This document shows positions 32,093-43,147 of a stretch of 64,000 nt of DNA, one piece after another. Numbering within the stretch: position 1 is the stretch's first letter; each line of letters begins with the position of its first letter. Under the pieces are notes generated by a model. It searched no databases, had not been told where the DNA came from, and worked only from the letters and a program-made list of their open reading frames with translations. Made by a program: the position numbers and the translations under genes. Origin of the DNA: Boesenbergia rotunda (taxonomy: Eukaryota > Streptophyta > Magnoliopsida > Zingiberales > Zingiberaceae); assembly GCA_024364735.1 (NCBI GenBank), contig JAGFNQ010008801.1:53245-117244 (forward strand), in the 5' to 3' direction.

Positions 32093-33405
32093 TATTGGAT
32101 CGAGAAAACACGATAGAGGGGGGGGTGAATATCGTGAAAACGTTTCAGATTAGAAAAGAGAATGCGTAGCGGAAAATTAAAACAAAACAGACACGAACAC
32201 AAGGATTTTTACTTGATTCGGAGTCGCGGTCGGCTCCTACTCCAAGGCCCACGGTCCTTGACCGTTTACTACGGGCAATTCTATATGTGCGCAAATCTTT
32301 ACAGAAAAATGTTACAGTTGTAGTGCAGTAAATAAAATTAAGCTCTTCGTTACCGACGCCCAGTATGGATCGTGCTTCGGAGCATAGGGTCGTCGTCGGC
32401 GCTTGAATCTCGAGTTTGGAGGTTTTCGGAGCAGAGCGCTTGAGTCGAAGAGCGTAGAAGCGTTGGAAAAGATGATCCCGAAGCCTTAGGGGTCGAGCCC
32501 CTTTTATACTGCTCCTGGGGGCGCCTGACACGTGCCTTCAGTTCCATGAACTCTCATCTTAAGCTCAGTCAGAGCTTATCCCTCCAAAATCGAGCTCGGA
32601 GCTGACGGGGGTGCCCGGGACACTGGGGGCGCCCCGGTTGACTTGGTCTGCTGGCTTCTCAACTGAACTTGCTTCGATCGCTTGGCTGGCTTCGACCCAG
32701 GGCGCCTGAGGCATCCAGGGCGCCCGGGACACTGGGGGCCCCGGGAGCTTGAGGGTGCCTGGCTCAGTGAGCTTCCGAAGCACTCTTTGCTCAACTGCTC
32801 GTGTGGCTTTGACCTTGGGCGCCCGGGACCTCCCGAGCGCCTAGCCCAGCTGCTGCCCCTCTCTTTTGGGGCGTTCTGAGCTGCAGAAATACGTTCCTTT
32901 GGTCCCTGCATCCAAGGTTAGTTCCACAACAAACAAGGCAAGAATATACATTAGTTTTTACAGTCGTAGATGTCTTGGTTCTGACTTTGGGTCTCCCAAA
33001 TGGAACCCTAGGTCGAACCGACGCCAACTGTTCCCTCGACGGGGAATGCATCCTCACCTACTACTCTCAGGAGAGTTTACCTTTTTCCAACCGGCTCCTC
33101 CGGTTGGACTTTTGCATAGCAGTCCTTCGCTAGGTGCCTAGCAGCCCTTCGCTAGGTCTTCGTTACCAAGCAGTCCTTCACCCGGTGCCTAGCAGTCCCT
33201 CGCTAGGTGTTAGACTCCTAGAAGCCCTTCGCCAGGTCTTAGGGTTTCGATGCCTAGCAGTCCTTCGTTAGGTGCCTAGCAGTCCTTCGCTAGGACTTCT
33301 CTCTGCACACTCAAGTAACATATTAGATCAAAATAACATCTTAACTTTTGAACCCTTTGCCATTATCAAAACCCAGATTTGACTTAGGTGCTGGCTGCAC
33401 CAACA
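32093..33405 (-). repeat. 3' LTR of element B (left copy)
   Basis: It matches 40284-41617. The terminal TG reads TA here (32093-32094), a point mutation, as shown by the flanking duplication TTTTG and by the other LTR. An array of CCTAGCAGTCCTTCGCTAGG hairpin units lies at about 33116-33298. Confidence 0.88.
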
Positions 33406-33419
33406 ATCTCCCCCTTTTT
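33406..33419 (-). promoter_or_regulatory. Polypurine tract of element B
   Basis: The minus strand reads AAAAAGGGGGAGAT directly before the TGTTGGTGCAG LTR start. The same tract with the same LTR junction is seen in element F at 47979. Confidence 0.88.
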
Positions 33420-34655
33420 GATTTATGGCAACCCGGTTCAAAAAGTTAAGTTTTAAACAAAAAATCGAAAAGAATTTGAATTTCATTTCCTCCCCCTGGA
33501 AGGAATCTCCCCCAAGATTTTTCAACGATTCGCGGGGTTTGAAAAAAAATTCTAAGTCTAAAAGGGAAATCATTTTTCAACACTTAGAATCTTTTCCAGA
33601 AATGGAAGTTAAAAAAAATTTGGGTTGGAAAACAATGTTAAGTTAGAAATTATTTTCCAAAAACAATTTTTGAGTTGGCCACCTGGAAAATTTGTCCTTA
33701 GAGAACTTACACTTAGAAAATTTTCAAGTCAATACTTAGATTTCGTACTTTAGAAAAAAAAATATCTAAACTTCTTAGTTTTTAATATTTAGATAAACAG
33801 AAGTTTTCAGGAAAATTTTGAAATTAAATTTAGAAATTTTCTCTTAGAGACCTTTAAGATAAGTACTTAGAGAAATTTTGAAAAGCTGCTTAAGTAATTT
33901 TGAAAATTGACTTAGAGAAATTTTGAAAAGCAGCTTATGTAATTTTGAAAATTGAAAATTGATTGACTTAAGTCGAGTGCTTAGAAACAGTTTTGAAAGC
34001 AACTTTTTGAAATAAGGTTTTGAATTTTGGGAAAAAAATTAAACCTTTTATCCTTTCCAATCTCTCCCCCTTTGCCATATATCAAAAAAAACAATATAGC
34101 AAAAAATAGCAAAAGAAATAATGTGCTGTACTGAACCAATTCAAGGCATAAATTGGACTAAATCAATTTAAATTACCTCTCTCGGGTCATGTCTATCCTA
34201 ATTAGCTACTTACTAACTGTTATAAACAGTAGTTTTCGCTAAGGTTAGTCAAGTTAAGTGTTTTGTTCAAGTTAGATTTTCTAAGCTTGACACTTAACCG
34301 GATTATTATTTAATTTTGTATTTAGTGCCCCAATTACTGCAAATGCACTGACTTAAAGCATCTTGAATTAGGCAAAGACCTAAGCATCTCAACCCATTCT
34401 AGGTTATCACTCAAAAGTACCCTAAGGTGCTTGTGAGATGCTGGCTTCTAGATCTATAGGTGCATGCAGTTCTAGGGTTAGGGCCTAGGCTAAGTCTATT
34501 TGTGAAAAAGTCCTAGTTTTGAAGGGGGTAATTTTTTAAGAAAAACTAAGTCGACAAAATTATTTAAAAGTGCATAAAGAAATAATTTTTCAAAATTAAG
34601 TAAGAACTGATACGTAATAAAACAGTTTTACCGAAAAAACAATAGTAGAGTAAAC
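33420..34655 (-). other. Non-coding 3' region of element B
   Basis: About 1.2 kb between RNase H and the polypurine tract, A+T-rich, with repeated TTTTGAAAATTGACTTAGAG / TTAGAGAAATTTTGAAAAGC pieces at 33860-33960. A second CTCCCCCTTTGCCATATATC purine-type tract (on the minus strand) lies at about 34063-34083. No env-like gene is found here, in contrast to element C. Confidence 0.65.
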
Positions 34656-36383
34656 CTATTCTACCAAGCATAACCCTAACTGCCTTCTTAGTGAGCTGAA
34701 TTCAGACTCAGGTAACGGTTTGATGAATATATCAGCTAGGTTAGATTTTGAGTCTATATGCTTAAGGACTATTTCACCCCTGGCTACGTGATCTCCTACA
34801 AAGTGATGTTTAACTTCTATGTATTTGGTTCTGGAGTGTTGGATTGGATTGTTAGTTAGATTAATTGAGCTTATATTATCAATGTAGACCTGAGTTTGAG
34901 TGTAGTTGAGCTAGAAGTCTTTAAGAGTGTGCATCATCCATAAGAGTTGTGCTACACACTCTCCTAAAGCAACATACTCAGCTTCAGTTGTGGATAGAGT
35001 TACACAGTGTTGTTTTCTGCTGCACCAACTCACTAGACTATTTCCTAAAAGTTGGTAGCTTCTACATGTACTTTTTCTATCTAGTTTACAACCAGCATAG
35101 TCAGAGCCCGAGTATCCTGACAAGTCAAAAGTTGAGGACCTAGGATACCAAATCCCTACATTTAGGGTGCCCTTAATGTATCTAAGTATTCTGTTTAGGG
35201 CTGCTAAGTGTGTTTCCTTAGCACAAGTTTGGTATCTAGCACACATTCCTACGGTAAAAAGGATATCAGGTCTACTGGCTATAAGGTACAGTAGACTTCC
35301 AATCATATTCCTATAAAGTTTAAGGTCTACTGGTTTACCATCAGGGTCACTATCTATTTTTATATTTGTGATCATGGGGGTACTTATGCTTTTGGAGTTG
35401 TCCATTTTGAATTTCTTTATTAACTCCTTAGCATATTTGGATTGATGGACATAGTTTTCATCCCTAGTTTGTTTAATTTGTAACCCTAGAAAGAAGTTGA
35501 GCTCACCAACTAAGCTCATTTCAAATTCATTTTCCATTATTTTAACAAATTCTTTTAAGAAATTTGTGTTGGTGGACCCAAAGATTATGTCATCGACGTA
35601 GATTTGGGTGATAAAGATTTCTTTTCCTAAGGTCTTAATAAATAGGGTAGAGTCAATTTGTCCTTGTTTAAATTCTTTCGAAATTAGGTAGGTTGATAAG
35701 CATTCATACCAGGCCCTAGGTGCTTGCTTTAGTTCATAAAGTGCTTTAGTGAGCTTGTAAACATGGTCAGGTCTTTCTAAGTCCTCAAAACCAGGGGGTT
35801 GTCCTACATAGACTTCTTCCTTAATAAATCCATTTAGAAAGGCTGACTTTACATCCATTTGGTAGAGTTTAAATCCTTTATGGGATGCAAAGGCTAACAA
35901 CATCCTAATGGACTCAAGTCTAGCTACTGGGGCATAGGTTTCGTCATAATCTAACCCTTCTACTTGATTGAACCCTTTGGCTACTAAGCAGGCTTTGTTT
36001 CTCACTATTTCTCCTTGATCATTTAGCTTATTCCTAGACACCCACTTAGTATCAATAATGCATTTTCCATCAGATTTAGGTACTAGTTCCTAAACTTGGT
36101 TCCTCTCAAACTGGGCTAACTCTTCTTGCATTGCTATGATCCAATCAGGATCAGGTAAGATTTCCTCTATAGTCTTAGGTTTAATTTTTGAAATCATTGC
36201 TCTCTGACTAATATTCCTATGGGCGGACCTAGTTCTGACTCCTAAGGTTGGATCACCCACAATTTGATCAGTTGGGTGACTGAGTCTGGGTTTCTTAGTA
36301 TTTCTGGAACTTGGTTCAGCCTCAGGTCCGACCGGTCGGTTTGGTTCAGTATTTGGTTCAACTACTTGGGTTGGTTCAATCAA
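34656..36383 (-). pseudogene. Element B reverse transcriptase and RNase H
   Basis: The frame 36041-34911 (376 aa) is nearly the whole RT-RNase H unit: ARLVAKGFNQ-like start, MDVKSAFLNGFIKEEVYV, ALYELKQAPRAWYECL, the active site IYVDDIIFGS (about residue 143), QTRDENYVHQSKYAKELI, and RNase H with SGSDYAGCKLDRKST, STTEAEYVAL. It ends in a TAG at 34911 in place of a tryptophan-type codon. The rest (VYIDNISSINLTNNP, RTKYIEVKHHFVGDHV, ADIFIKPL) is readable to about 34656. The frame 36383-36090 is the integrase-RT linker with the DPDWIIAMQEELAQFERN start of RT. A stop at about 36091 separates them. Confidence 0.9.
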
Positions 36384-36455
36384 CTCAATAGTTGGTTCAA
36401 TAGTTAGTTCATTTAGAGGTTCAATTAAAGGTTCAACAGTTTGTTCATTATCTTC

Positions 36456-37780
36456 TTAATCAGTATTTGATGATTTTAGATATGAATTATCAGATTTTGA
36501 GTTAATTACTTCATCAAATATTAGATTTGTTGTTTCTTCAATTTTCTTAGTTTGTTTATTGTAAACCCTATAGGCTCTACTTGTCGTTGAATATCCTAAG
36601 GAGATGCCTGGGGTTGACTTAGACTGGAATTTACCTAGATAGTCCTTGGTGTTTAAGATATGGACTTTGCACCCAAAGACCCTTAGGTAATGTAGGTTTG
36701 GAAGTCTATGGTAGTATAATTCATAGGGCGTTTTATTGTGTCGTTTGTTAATTAGGACCCTATTTTGGATGTAGCAAGTCGTACTAATTGCTTCTGCCCA
36801 ATATTGGTTAGCTAGGTTAAATTCATTGAGCATAGCCCTAGCGGCTTCCTGTAGGGTTTTATTTTCCGTTCAACTATCCCATTTTGCTGGGGGGTTCTAG
36901 GACATGAAAATTCGTGTATATACCCATTTACCTTACAAAACTCCTCAAATCGTTGATTTTCAAACTCTCCCCCGTGGTCACTCCTGAGTCTTTTGATTTT
37001 GGTATCGTTTTGATTTTCGATTAACTTACAAAAATCACTAAATAGGTTTAGGGCTTCATCTTTGGTCTTTAGAACCTAACCCAGGTAAACCTAGAGTAAC
37101 ATCAACAATTACTAAGCAGTATCGGTTTCCGCTTAGTGACTTGGCTCCATGTGAATCAAGTAGGTCAAGGTGCAGGAGCTCAAGTGAGGTTTGAGTTAGA
37201 TCATATTGAATTAGTTTGTGATTAGACCTGGTTTGTTTACCTTGATTACATGATTTACATATTAAGTTTTCGTGGTTCTTAATTTTAGGTATACCTTTAA
37301 TTAGGTCAAGTTGGGTGATTTTTGAAATTAATCTTAGATTAGTGTGTCCTAATCTCCTATGCCAGAGGTTTGATTCTTCTAACTGAGTTAACATGCATTT
37401 AGGTACTAGGGGTAGGTTTATAGTATAAACATTATTTTTTCTAGAGCCCTTAAGCATGATTTCTGAGTCTTGCAAGTTTCTAATCAGGCAGTTAGAGTTG
37501 GTAAAGGTAACTACATAGCCAGTATCATATAATTGACTTATGCTAAGCAGGTTAAATTTAAAATCTTCTACCAAAAGAACCTTTTTAATCAGAAAGTCAG
37601 ATTTTTGATTATAGCATTGTTACCTGACCCAATCACCTTGAGTGTAGCATTGCTGCTAAATGCTACTAAGCCTAGGTTCTTGAACTTGATTTTGGTGTAT
37701 TTCAATTTATCCCCAGTCATGTGTCTGGAGCACCCGCTATCCAACATCCATTGGTCCAAATTTTTATGTTCCTACACATA
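36456..37780 (-). pseudogene. Element B protease, pre-integrase and integrase
   Basis: From 37760 the minus strand reads WMLDSGCSRHMTGDKL, an aspartic protease site. The frame 37574-37056 holds FNLLSISQLYDTGY, the LWHRRLGHTNLRLIS zinc motif and the first integrase strand with LLHLDLLDSHGAKS. After a frameshift near 37060 a broken stretch carries the SDHGGEF-type and PQQNGIVERK motifs (about 36970 and 36880). The frame 36833-36456 is the C-terminal domain (YWAEAISTTCYIQNRVLI, LRVFGCKVHILN). Confidence 0.87.
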
Positions 37781-38690
37781 GAGAGTTTTGTTCATTTGGA
37801 TCCAATTAGAATTAAGGATAGTCTAAATTGATTTTCACAGCCTAGTCTGTCTCACCCAATCTAGAGTTATCAATCACGTTTGCCTTATGGGTTTTTGTGA
37901 GATAGGTTTTTGTAGACAGAATTATTTTGAAAAAATCATGATTTATTTTGAAAAAGTTAAATTAATTTTGAAAATAATTGGTTTTGAATTTATTTTGAAA
38001 AAGAGTGTTTGAATCTACAACTAACTGAAAATTTGTGTTAGATTCGAATTTGACAAAGAGTAATTTGAATTTGAATTTTAAAAATTGGCTTCCAGGTCTT
38101 GGCGAGGCACTAGGCCTTCTTTGGTCGTAGCCTTATTGAATCATCAACCCTTTCCTTGACAAAGCCTTTTAATGAAATTTCATTTTCAAAATTATTTTTT
38201 GATAAATTCTGGTCTAACTAGTTTGGGTCTTGGATCGGTAGCTTCGGCTAGTTTCACCAGTCTAAAGAGACCAAGTAGAGTGTACTTGACCTTATTAGAA
38301 GAGACTTCCCTAACGTACTATCATCTCACCTCCACCCAATATTATGTTGTTCAAATTTCAGTTAATTGGTTTAGTCCTTAGTCTAACCAGTCCTAGGTCT
38401 AAGCATGGTAAATTGTAGAAAATAAATAGACAAGCAAACATGCAATTTAAAACAAGAAAAGGAATTCATCTAACTATGAAAATTGTTTTTAATTTGACTC
38501 CCCCTAGACTAAAGCCACGGTAATGGTTCGGCAAGATATGAATCTTGTCCTTGGGGATCCAATACTGATTTGATCCAGTTTGTTTGTTCAGGCACAGTTT
38601 GGGTACCCATGCCTGAATTTTAGGTCTATACTGATTCAGTACAGCATAGTATGACCTTTGTTTCGCCTTGGTTCGATAGCCTAACCCGGA
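37781..38690 (-). other. Element B spacer between gag and protease
   Basis: No continuous frame was followed. Stretches such as TGGAAGCCAATTTTTAAAAT and repeated TTTTGAAAAT pieces are low in complexity. The polyprotein normally reads through here, so this part has decayed or gained an A+T-rich insertion. Confidence 0.5.
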
Positions 38691-40071
38691 TCAATTTAGA
38701 ACCGACTTCTGTTTTCCAAGGATCATGTCAAGACCCTTGGAACCAGAAGTGAATCGTTCTAATGCTGCTCTAAGGTCCTTCACTTGAGTTTTCAAGGAGG
38801 AGTTCTCTTTCTCAAGTTTTTCAACTTGAGTAGTGGTTCCTTCTTGAACCTTCTCAGTTAAGGATCTAGAGTCAGCTCCCTCTTTCAGGAGTTTTACTTC
38901 CTGTCGGAGGGACTCGACTCGCATTTTGGTTTTCGCCAAGTCGCGAGAAAGGTAAGCAATTAATTCAATTAATTGAATTCTAGTAAATCCACTTACAGTG
39001 ATTTCGCCGTCCTCTGAAAATGTAAGCTTTCCGTCGTCCGGTTCCGATTCTGACTCGGTCTCGATTTCCTCCGAAGCAGTCAGAGCGAGCAGGTTCAACT
39101 GTGGGGCCTCTTCTTCTTCTTCAGAGGAAGACTCGTCCCACGTTGCTTGAAGAGCCTTCTTCCTTTTTGTCTTCTTGGCTTCCTTCAGATTGGGGCATTC
39201 CGTCTTATAGTGACCCTTCTTTTTGCACTTGTAGCAGGTCACATTTGGTTTGGTCTTTTCATTTGAAGGTTCAGCTGGTTCTTCCTTCTTTCGGTTGGCT
39301 TTTCTTCTGTTGGACTGATTCTTCAATTCCTTGTAGAAGTTTCGGCCAAGTCGGACCAGCTTGGGTCGATCTCCTTCGCTGTCTTCTGAGTCAGAGTCTG
39401 GTTTTACCTGCAATAAAAGCAATGTATTTCTCGGCCAGGGTGCAGTTAGTCTGCTCATGTAACTCAAGTTCGAAAAATAACTCATCTAACTTAATTTTAG
39501 ACAAATCCCTTGAAACTTTATACGCATCTACCATAGATGCCCACAAAGTATTTCTTAGGAAAGCATTAAGGGTATACCTGATCAGGTCACGGTTTTCTAC
39601 CTTGTGACCGATTGTGTGTAGACCGTTCATCAGCTCCTGAATTTTGGCGTGAAGCTAGGCTGCAGATTCGCTGTCGTTCATTTTGATTGTGTACAACTTG
39701 TTTAGTAGTAGTTCCCTCTTGCTGATTCGGGTGTCGGAGGTCCCTTCGTGCAGTTCAATTAGCTTACCCCAGAGTTCCTTTGCACTGTTGAATGGCCCTA
39801 CCCAGTTCTGCTCTTCTTTGGTTAGGCCGCATTGGAGTGTCTGGGTTGCTTTGGCATTAGCATCAATTTTCCTTTTTAGGGTGGTATCACATTCGGTGTA
39901 GGATTGTGGTACTCCGTCAGCATTTTTAGGGATTTCCATACCAGACTGGATTATTATCAACATGTCCACCTGAGTTTTCAGGTGGACTTCCATCCGACTT
40001 TTCCAGTAGGAAAAATCCTCCCCACTGAAAAGTGGTGGTCTGGCTGTACTAAATCCTTATTGCATGGCCAT
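38691..40071 (-). pseudogene. Element B gag
   Basis: The start ATG at 40071 (or 40065) is followed within a few codons by a TAA. The capsid then continues (GFSTARPPLFSG, frame 39993-39655 with QCGLTKEEQNWVGPFNSAKELWGKLIELHEG; frame 39630-39391 with NGLHTIGHKVENRDLIRYTLNAF). The frame 39485-38691 contains the zinc knuckle CYKCKKKGHYKTEC and, after an acidic segment, a long coiled coil (KEGADSRSLTEKVQEG..VEKLEKENSSLKTQVKDLRAALERF). At least three frame breaks are present. Confidence 0.9.
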
Positions 40072-40267
40072 TTAGTAATTACTAAAATAATAACAAAAGA
40101 AACTATCCCAAGACTAGGTCTTGGATTAGCAGTGCAGGAGTAAGATATTAAAAGAAATTATCGAGTGGTGTTGCACCAACCTCGATTAAAAAAAATTCGA
40201 TCGAATAGAAAATTAAAAAAAAATCGAAAAACTCTCAAATTGGTGGTTGCACCAAATTTGAGCTTCC

Positions 40268-40283
40268 CCGCTCTGATACCACT
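40268..40283 (-). promoter_or_regulatory. Primer-binding site of element B
   Basis: On the minus strand, AAGTGGTATCAGAGC follows the LTR end. TGGTATCAGAGC is complementary to the initiator tRNA-Met 3' end. Confidence 0.9.
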
Positions 40284-41617
40284 TGTTGGATCGAGAAAAC
40301 ACGATAGAGGGGGGGTGAATATCGTGAAAACGTTTTGGATTAGAAAAGAGAATGCATAGCGGAAAATTAAAACAAAACAGACACGAACACAAGGATTTTT
40401 ACTTGGTTCGGAGTCGCGGTCGGCTCCTACTCCAAGGTCGACGGTCCTTGACCGTTTACTGCGGGCAATTCTATATGTGCGCAAATCTTTACAGAAAAAT
40501 GTTATAGTTGTAGTGCAGTAAATAAAATTAAACTCTTCGTTGCCGACACCCGGTGTGGATCGTGCTTCGGAGCAGAGGGTCGTCGGCGGCGCTTGAATCT
40601 CGAGTTTGGAGGTTTTCGGAACAGAGAGCTTGAGTCGAAGAGCGTAGAAGCGTTGGAAAAGATGATCCCGAATCCTGACAGGTCGAGCCCCTTTTATACT
40701 GCTCCTGGGGGCGCCCGGGACGCTGGGGGCGCCTGACACGTGCCTTCGGTTCCGAGAACTCTCATCCGAAGCTTGGTCAGAGCTTATCCCTCCAAAATCG
40801 AGCTCGGAGCTGACGGGGGCACCCCGGTTGACTTAGTCTGCTGGCTTCTCGGCTGAACTTGCTTCGATCGCTTGGCTGGCTTGGACCCAGGGTGCCCGAG
40901 GCATCCAGGGCACCCGGGACACTGGGGGCGCCCGGGAGCTTGAGGGTGCCTGGCCGAGTGAGCTTCCGAAGCACTCTTTGCTCAACTTCTCGTGTGGCTT
41001 TGACCTTGGGCGCCCGGGACCTCCCGGGCGCCTAGCCCAGCTCCTGCCCCTCTCCTTTGGGGCGTTATGAGCTGTAGAAACACGTTTCTTTGGTCCCTGC
41101 ATCCAAGGTTGTTCCACAACAAACAAGGCAAGAATATACATTAGTTATTACAATCGTAGCTATCTTGGTTCTGACTTTGGGTCTCCCAAATGGAACCCTA
41201 GGTCGAACTGACGCCTACTGTTCCCTCGACGGGGAACGCATCCTCACCTACTCCTCTCAGGAGAGTTTACCTTTTGCCAACCGGCTCCTCCGGTTGGACT
41301 TTTGCCTAGCAGTCCTTCACTAGGTACCTAGCAGCCCTTCGCCAGGTCTTCGTTACCAAGCAGTCCTTCGCCCGGTGCCTAGCAGTCCCTCGCTAGGTGT
41401 TAGACTCCTAGCAGCCCTTCGCTAGGTGCCCAGCAACCCTTTGCCAGGTCTTAGGGTTTCGATGCCTAGCAGTCCTTCGCTAGGTGGCTAGCAGTCCTTT
41501 GCTAGGACTTCTCTCTGCACACTCAAGTAACATATTTGATCAAAATAACATCTTAACTTTTGAACCCTTTGCCATTATCAAAACCCAGGTTCGACTTAGG
41601 TGCTGCCTGCACCAACA
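40284..41617 (-). repeat. 5' LTR of element B (right copy)
   Basis: It opens TGTTGGATCGAG in plus coordinates and ends GCACCAACA. It has one more CCTAGCA..GCTAGG unit than the left copy (at about 41420-41450). The array is at about 41305-41502. Confidence 0.9.
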
Positions 41618-41622
41618 TTTTG

Positions 41623-42480
41623 TTTGTGTCTCATTGTTGTTTTATGGTTGCTAAGTTCGGGATGACTCAAACAAAATCGTCATAAAAGCAAGGCGCTCCC
41701 AAAAAATCGACTAAACAGCAAGGTGTTGGTCGAAGTAAAAAAAGACAGTTGACACAAGAAAAAAACAAAATACTTTCCGATTATACAAGTTTTGTCAACA
41801 GTGGACAAAGTAAAAGAATGAACTGAAAAAGTAGCCTTTGTCATTTCAGAAATTTTATTGATTCTGTTAAACTCACAGAAGCACAAGAATAGTTGACTCG
41901 AGATATACCCTTTTCTTGTGTCCTCGACCTCCCAAATAGTTCTTGTGTAAGACCCCAGGTCTAGAATATGTTCGATAATTGGGATCAAGAAGAACATAGT
42001 TTTATCTTCCATAGGAAAAAAACTCAAATTCACAAAGGTTGAAATTTCACTGATTCTAGGGCTACCCGACACTGGAGAGATAGTACAACTTGATTCAAAC
42101 GAGGCCTCGAGCCCACTGTACAAGCAGTATTTCGAAGAGTCAGGTTATTCTGCCAAACATTTGGAGGAACTCATAATGAAGTCAAGATCCAATGACAAGC
42201 TCTACTGTCAGTTGTATCTACTGTATTTTTTTATTACTGTTCTATTTTGTGGTACTAGCAGCATAGTTACCATTCCTGTCCACTCACTGATTGACTACGT
42301 AGATGATTTTGACAACCTAGCTACCTATAATTGGTGCAATGTTGTGTATAATTTCATGGCTCCTTAGTTGGAAGCCATTGGAAAGAAGGTTACGTTGAGG
42401 CAAACACCACATGTAGATGATTCAACCCAAACGGCCAAGGCTCCCTTGCTCAAGGGATTTTCAAATATTTTGGCTATAAG
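41623..42480 (+). pseudogene. Plant-mobile-domain-like gene remnant, copy 2
   Basis: A start-like ATG at 41662 (MTQTKSS then a stop) is followed by a basic stretch, then LKFTKVEISLILGLPDTGEI (about 42020), LDSNEASSPLYKQYFEESGY, and the frame 42161-42367 with LYCQLYLLYFFITVLF, VPVHSLIDYVDDFDNLATYNWCNVVYNFM-like order. After a stop comes LLKGFSNIL. It aligns block by block with copy 1 at 30040-30500, same strand. The two were adjacent before element B inserted. Function is not known. Confidence 0.42.
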
Positions 42481-42481
42481 T

Positions 42482-42603
42482 TGTTAGTAGGAGCCCTAGA
42501 GCCAATTATGTGATGATTGACTAGGGACTTTTTGTATCATATTCTATCATTAATAAAGGCATGTTTGGTTGTTATACTTACTTTATTATTTGGGCCAAAT
42601 AAC
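42482..42603 (+). repeat. First 122 bp of an H-family LTR, interrupted by element C
   Basis: It matches 3056-3180 closely (TGTTAGTAGGAGCCCTAG, AATAAAGGCATGTTTGGTT). Element C begins at 42604, so the rest of this LTR must lie to the right of the window. Whether it is a solo LTR or part of an element cannot be decided here. Confidence 0.85.
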
Positions 42604-42730
42604 TGTTGATGCAGTCTGACCCTGATTGTTGTTTTGGTGTTGACACCGATTTTAGTTTAGGTTGACTATGATTATGATTAAGTCCTGATCGTGGACTAGG
42701 CATACCTAGTCGGACTAGGTTGGATGAAAT

Positions 42731-42924
42731 CCTAGCTTGGAGGGCTAGGTGTTGGAAAGTCCTAATCTGGAGGGTTAGGTGTGGAAAAATCCTAGCTTGG
42801 AGGGCTAGGTGTGGAAAATCCTAACCTGGAGGGTTAGGTGTGATAAATCCTAGCTTAGAGGGCTAGGTGTGGAAAAGTCCTAACTTGGAGGGTTAGGTGA
42901 AAAGTCCTAGTCTGGAGGGCTAGG
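42731..42924 (+). repeat. Hairpin array 1 of the C LTR
   Basis: Seven units about 30 bp apart follow CCTAGCTTGGAGGGCTAGG or CCTAACTTGGAGGGTTAGG. The left arm CCTAGC always pairs with GCTAGG and CCTAA(C/T) with GTTAGG, so arm changes are matched while the loop TTGGAGG or CTGGAGG is kept. The 3' LTR has an expanded version at 55117-55398. Confidence 0.9.
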
Positions 42925-42935
42925 TTGGATGAAAT

Positions 42936-43080
42936 CCCGGTGAGTGAAGCCGAGTGACTGAAACCCTGGTGAGTGAAGTCAGGTCCCGGTGAGTGAAGCC
43001 GGGTGACTGAAACCCTGGTGAGTGAAGCCAGGTCCTTGCTTGGAGGGCTAGGTTGATGTCCCAGTGAGTGAAGCTGGGCA
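42936..43080 (+). repeat. Hairpin array 2 of the C LTR
   Basis: Five units share the loop GTGAGTGAAG. The arms are CCCG..CGGG, CCTG..CAGG or CCAG..CTGG in different units, again matched. One array-1 unit is embedded at 43033-43051. The corresponding part of the 3' LTR is 55400-55565. Confidence 0.88.
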
Positions 43081-43147
43081 TGGTACGAGTCAGAGATGGG
43101 TCGGAGGCTTGTTCTCATGACTTACAGGAGATTTGACCTTACTTGGA

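Larger units (their letters stand above)
32093..41617 (-). mobile_element. Sirevirus-like Ty1/copia element B, full length
   Basis: The LTRs (about 1313 and 1334 bp) are bounded by the duplication TTTTG (32088-32092 and 41618-41622). On the minus strand the order is LTR, primer-binding site, gag, protease, integrase, RT, RNase H, 1.2 kb non-coding, polypurine tract, LTR. The large gag with coiled-coil tail, the WMLDSGCSRHMTG protease and the LTR end box AGAGGGGGGGTGAATAT are as in Sireviruses (Maximus/SIRE branch). All genes are interrupted by several stops. Confidence 0.9.

Noticed and set aside
33116..33300. Regularly spaced short repeats that could suggest a CRISPR-like array.
   Set aside because: They are imperfect palindromes inside a plant LTR with variable spacing and no unique spacers; the same array is in the other LTR.
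39101..39607. Plus-strand frame of 168 codons rich in Ser and Leu.
   Set aside because: Shadow of the minus-strand B gag with its zinc knuckle.
42855..43118. Minus-strand frame with repeated LHSPGPDFTHQGF, also 55374-55568.
   Set aside because: Translations of hairpin array 2; not conserved as a frame between the two LTRs.
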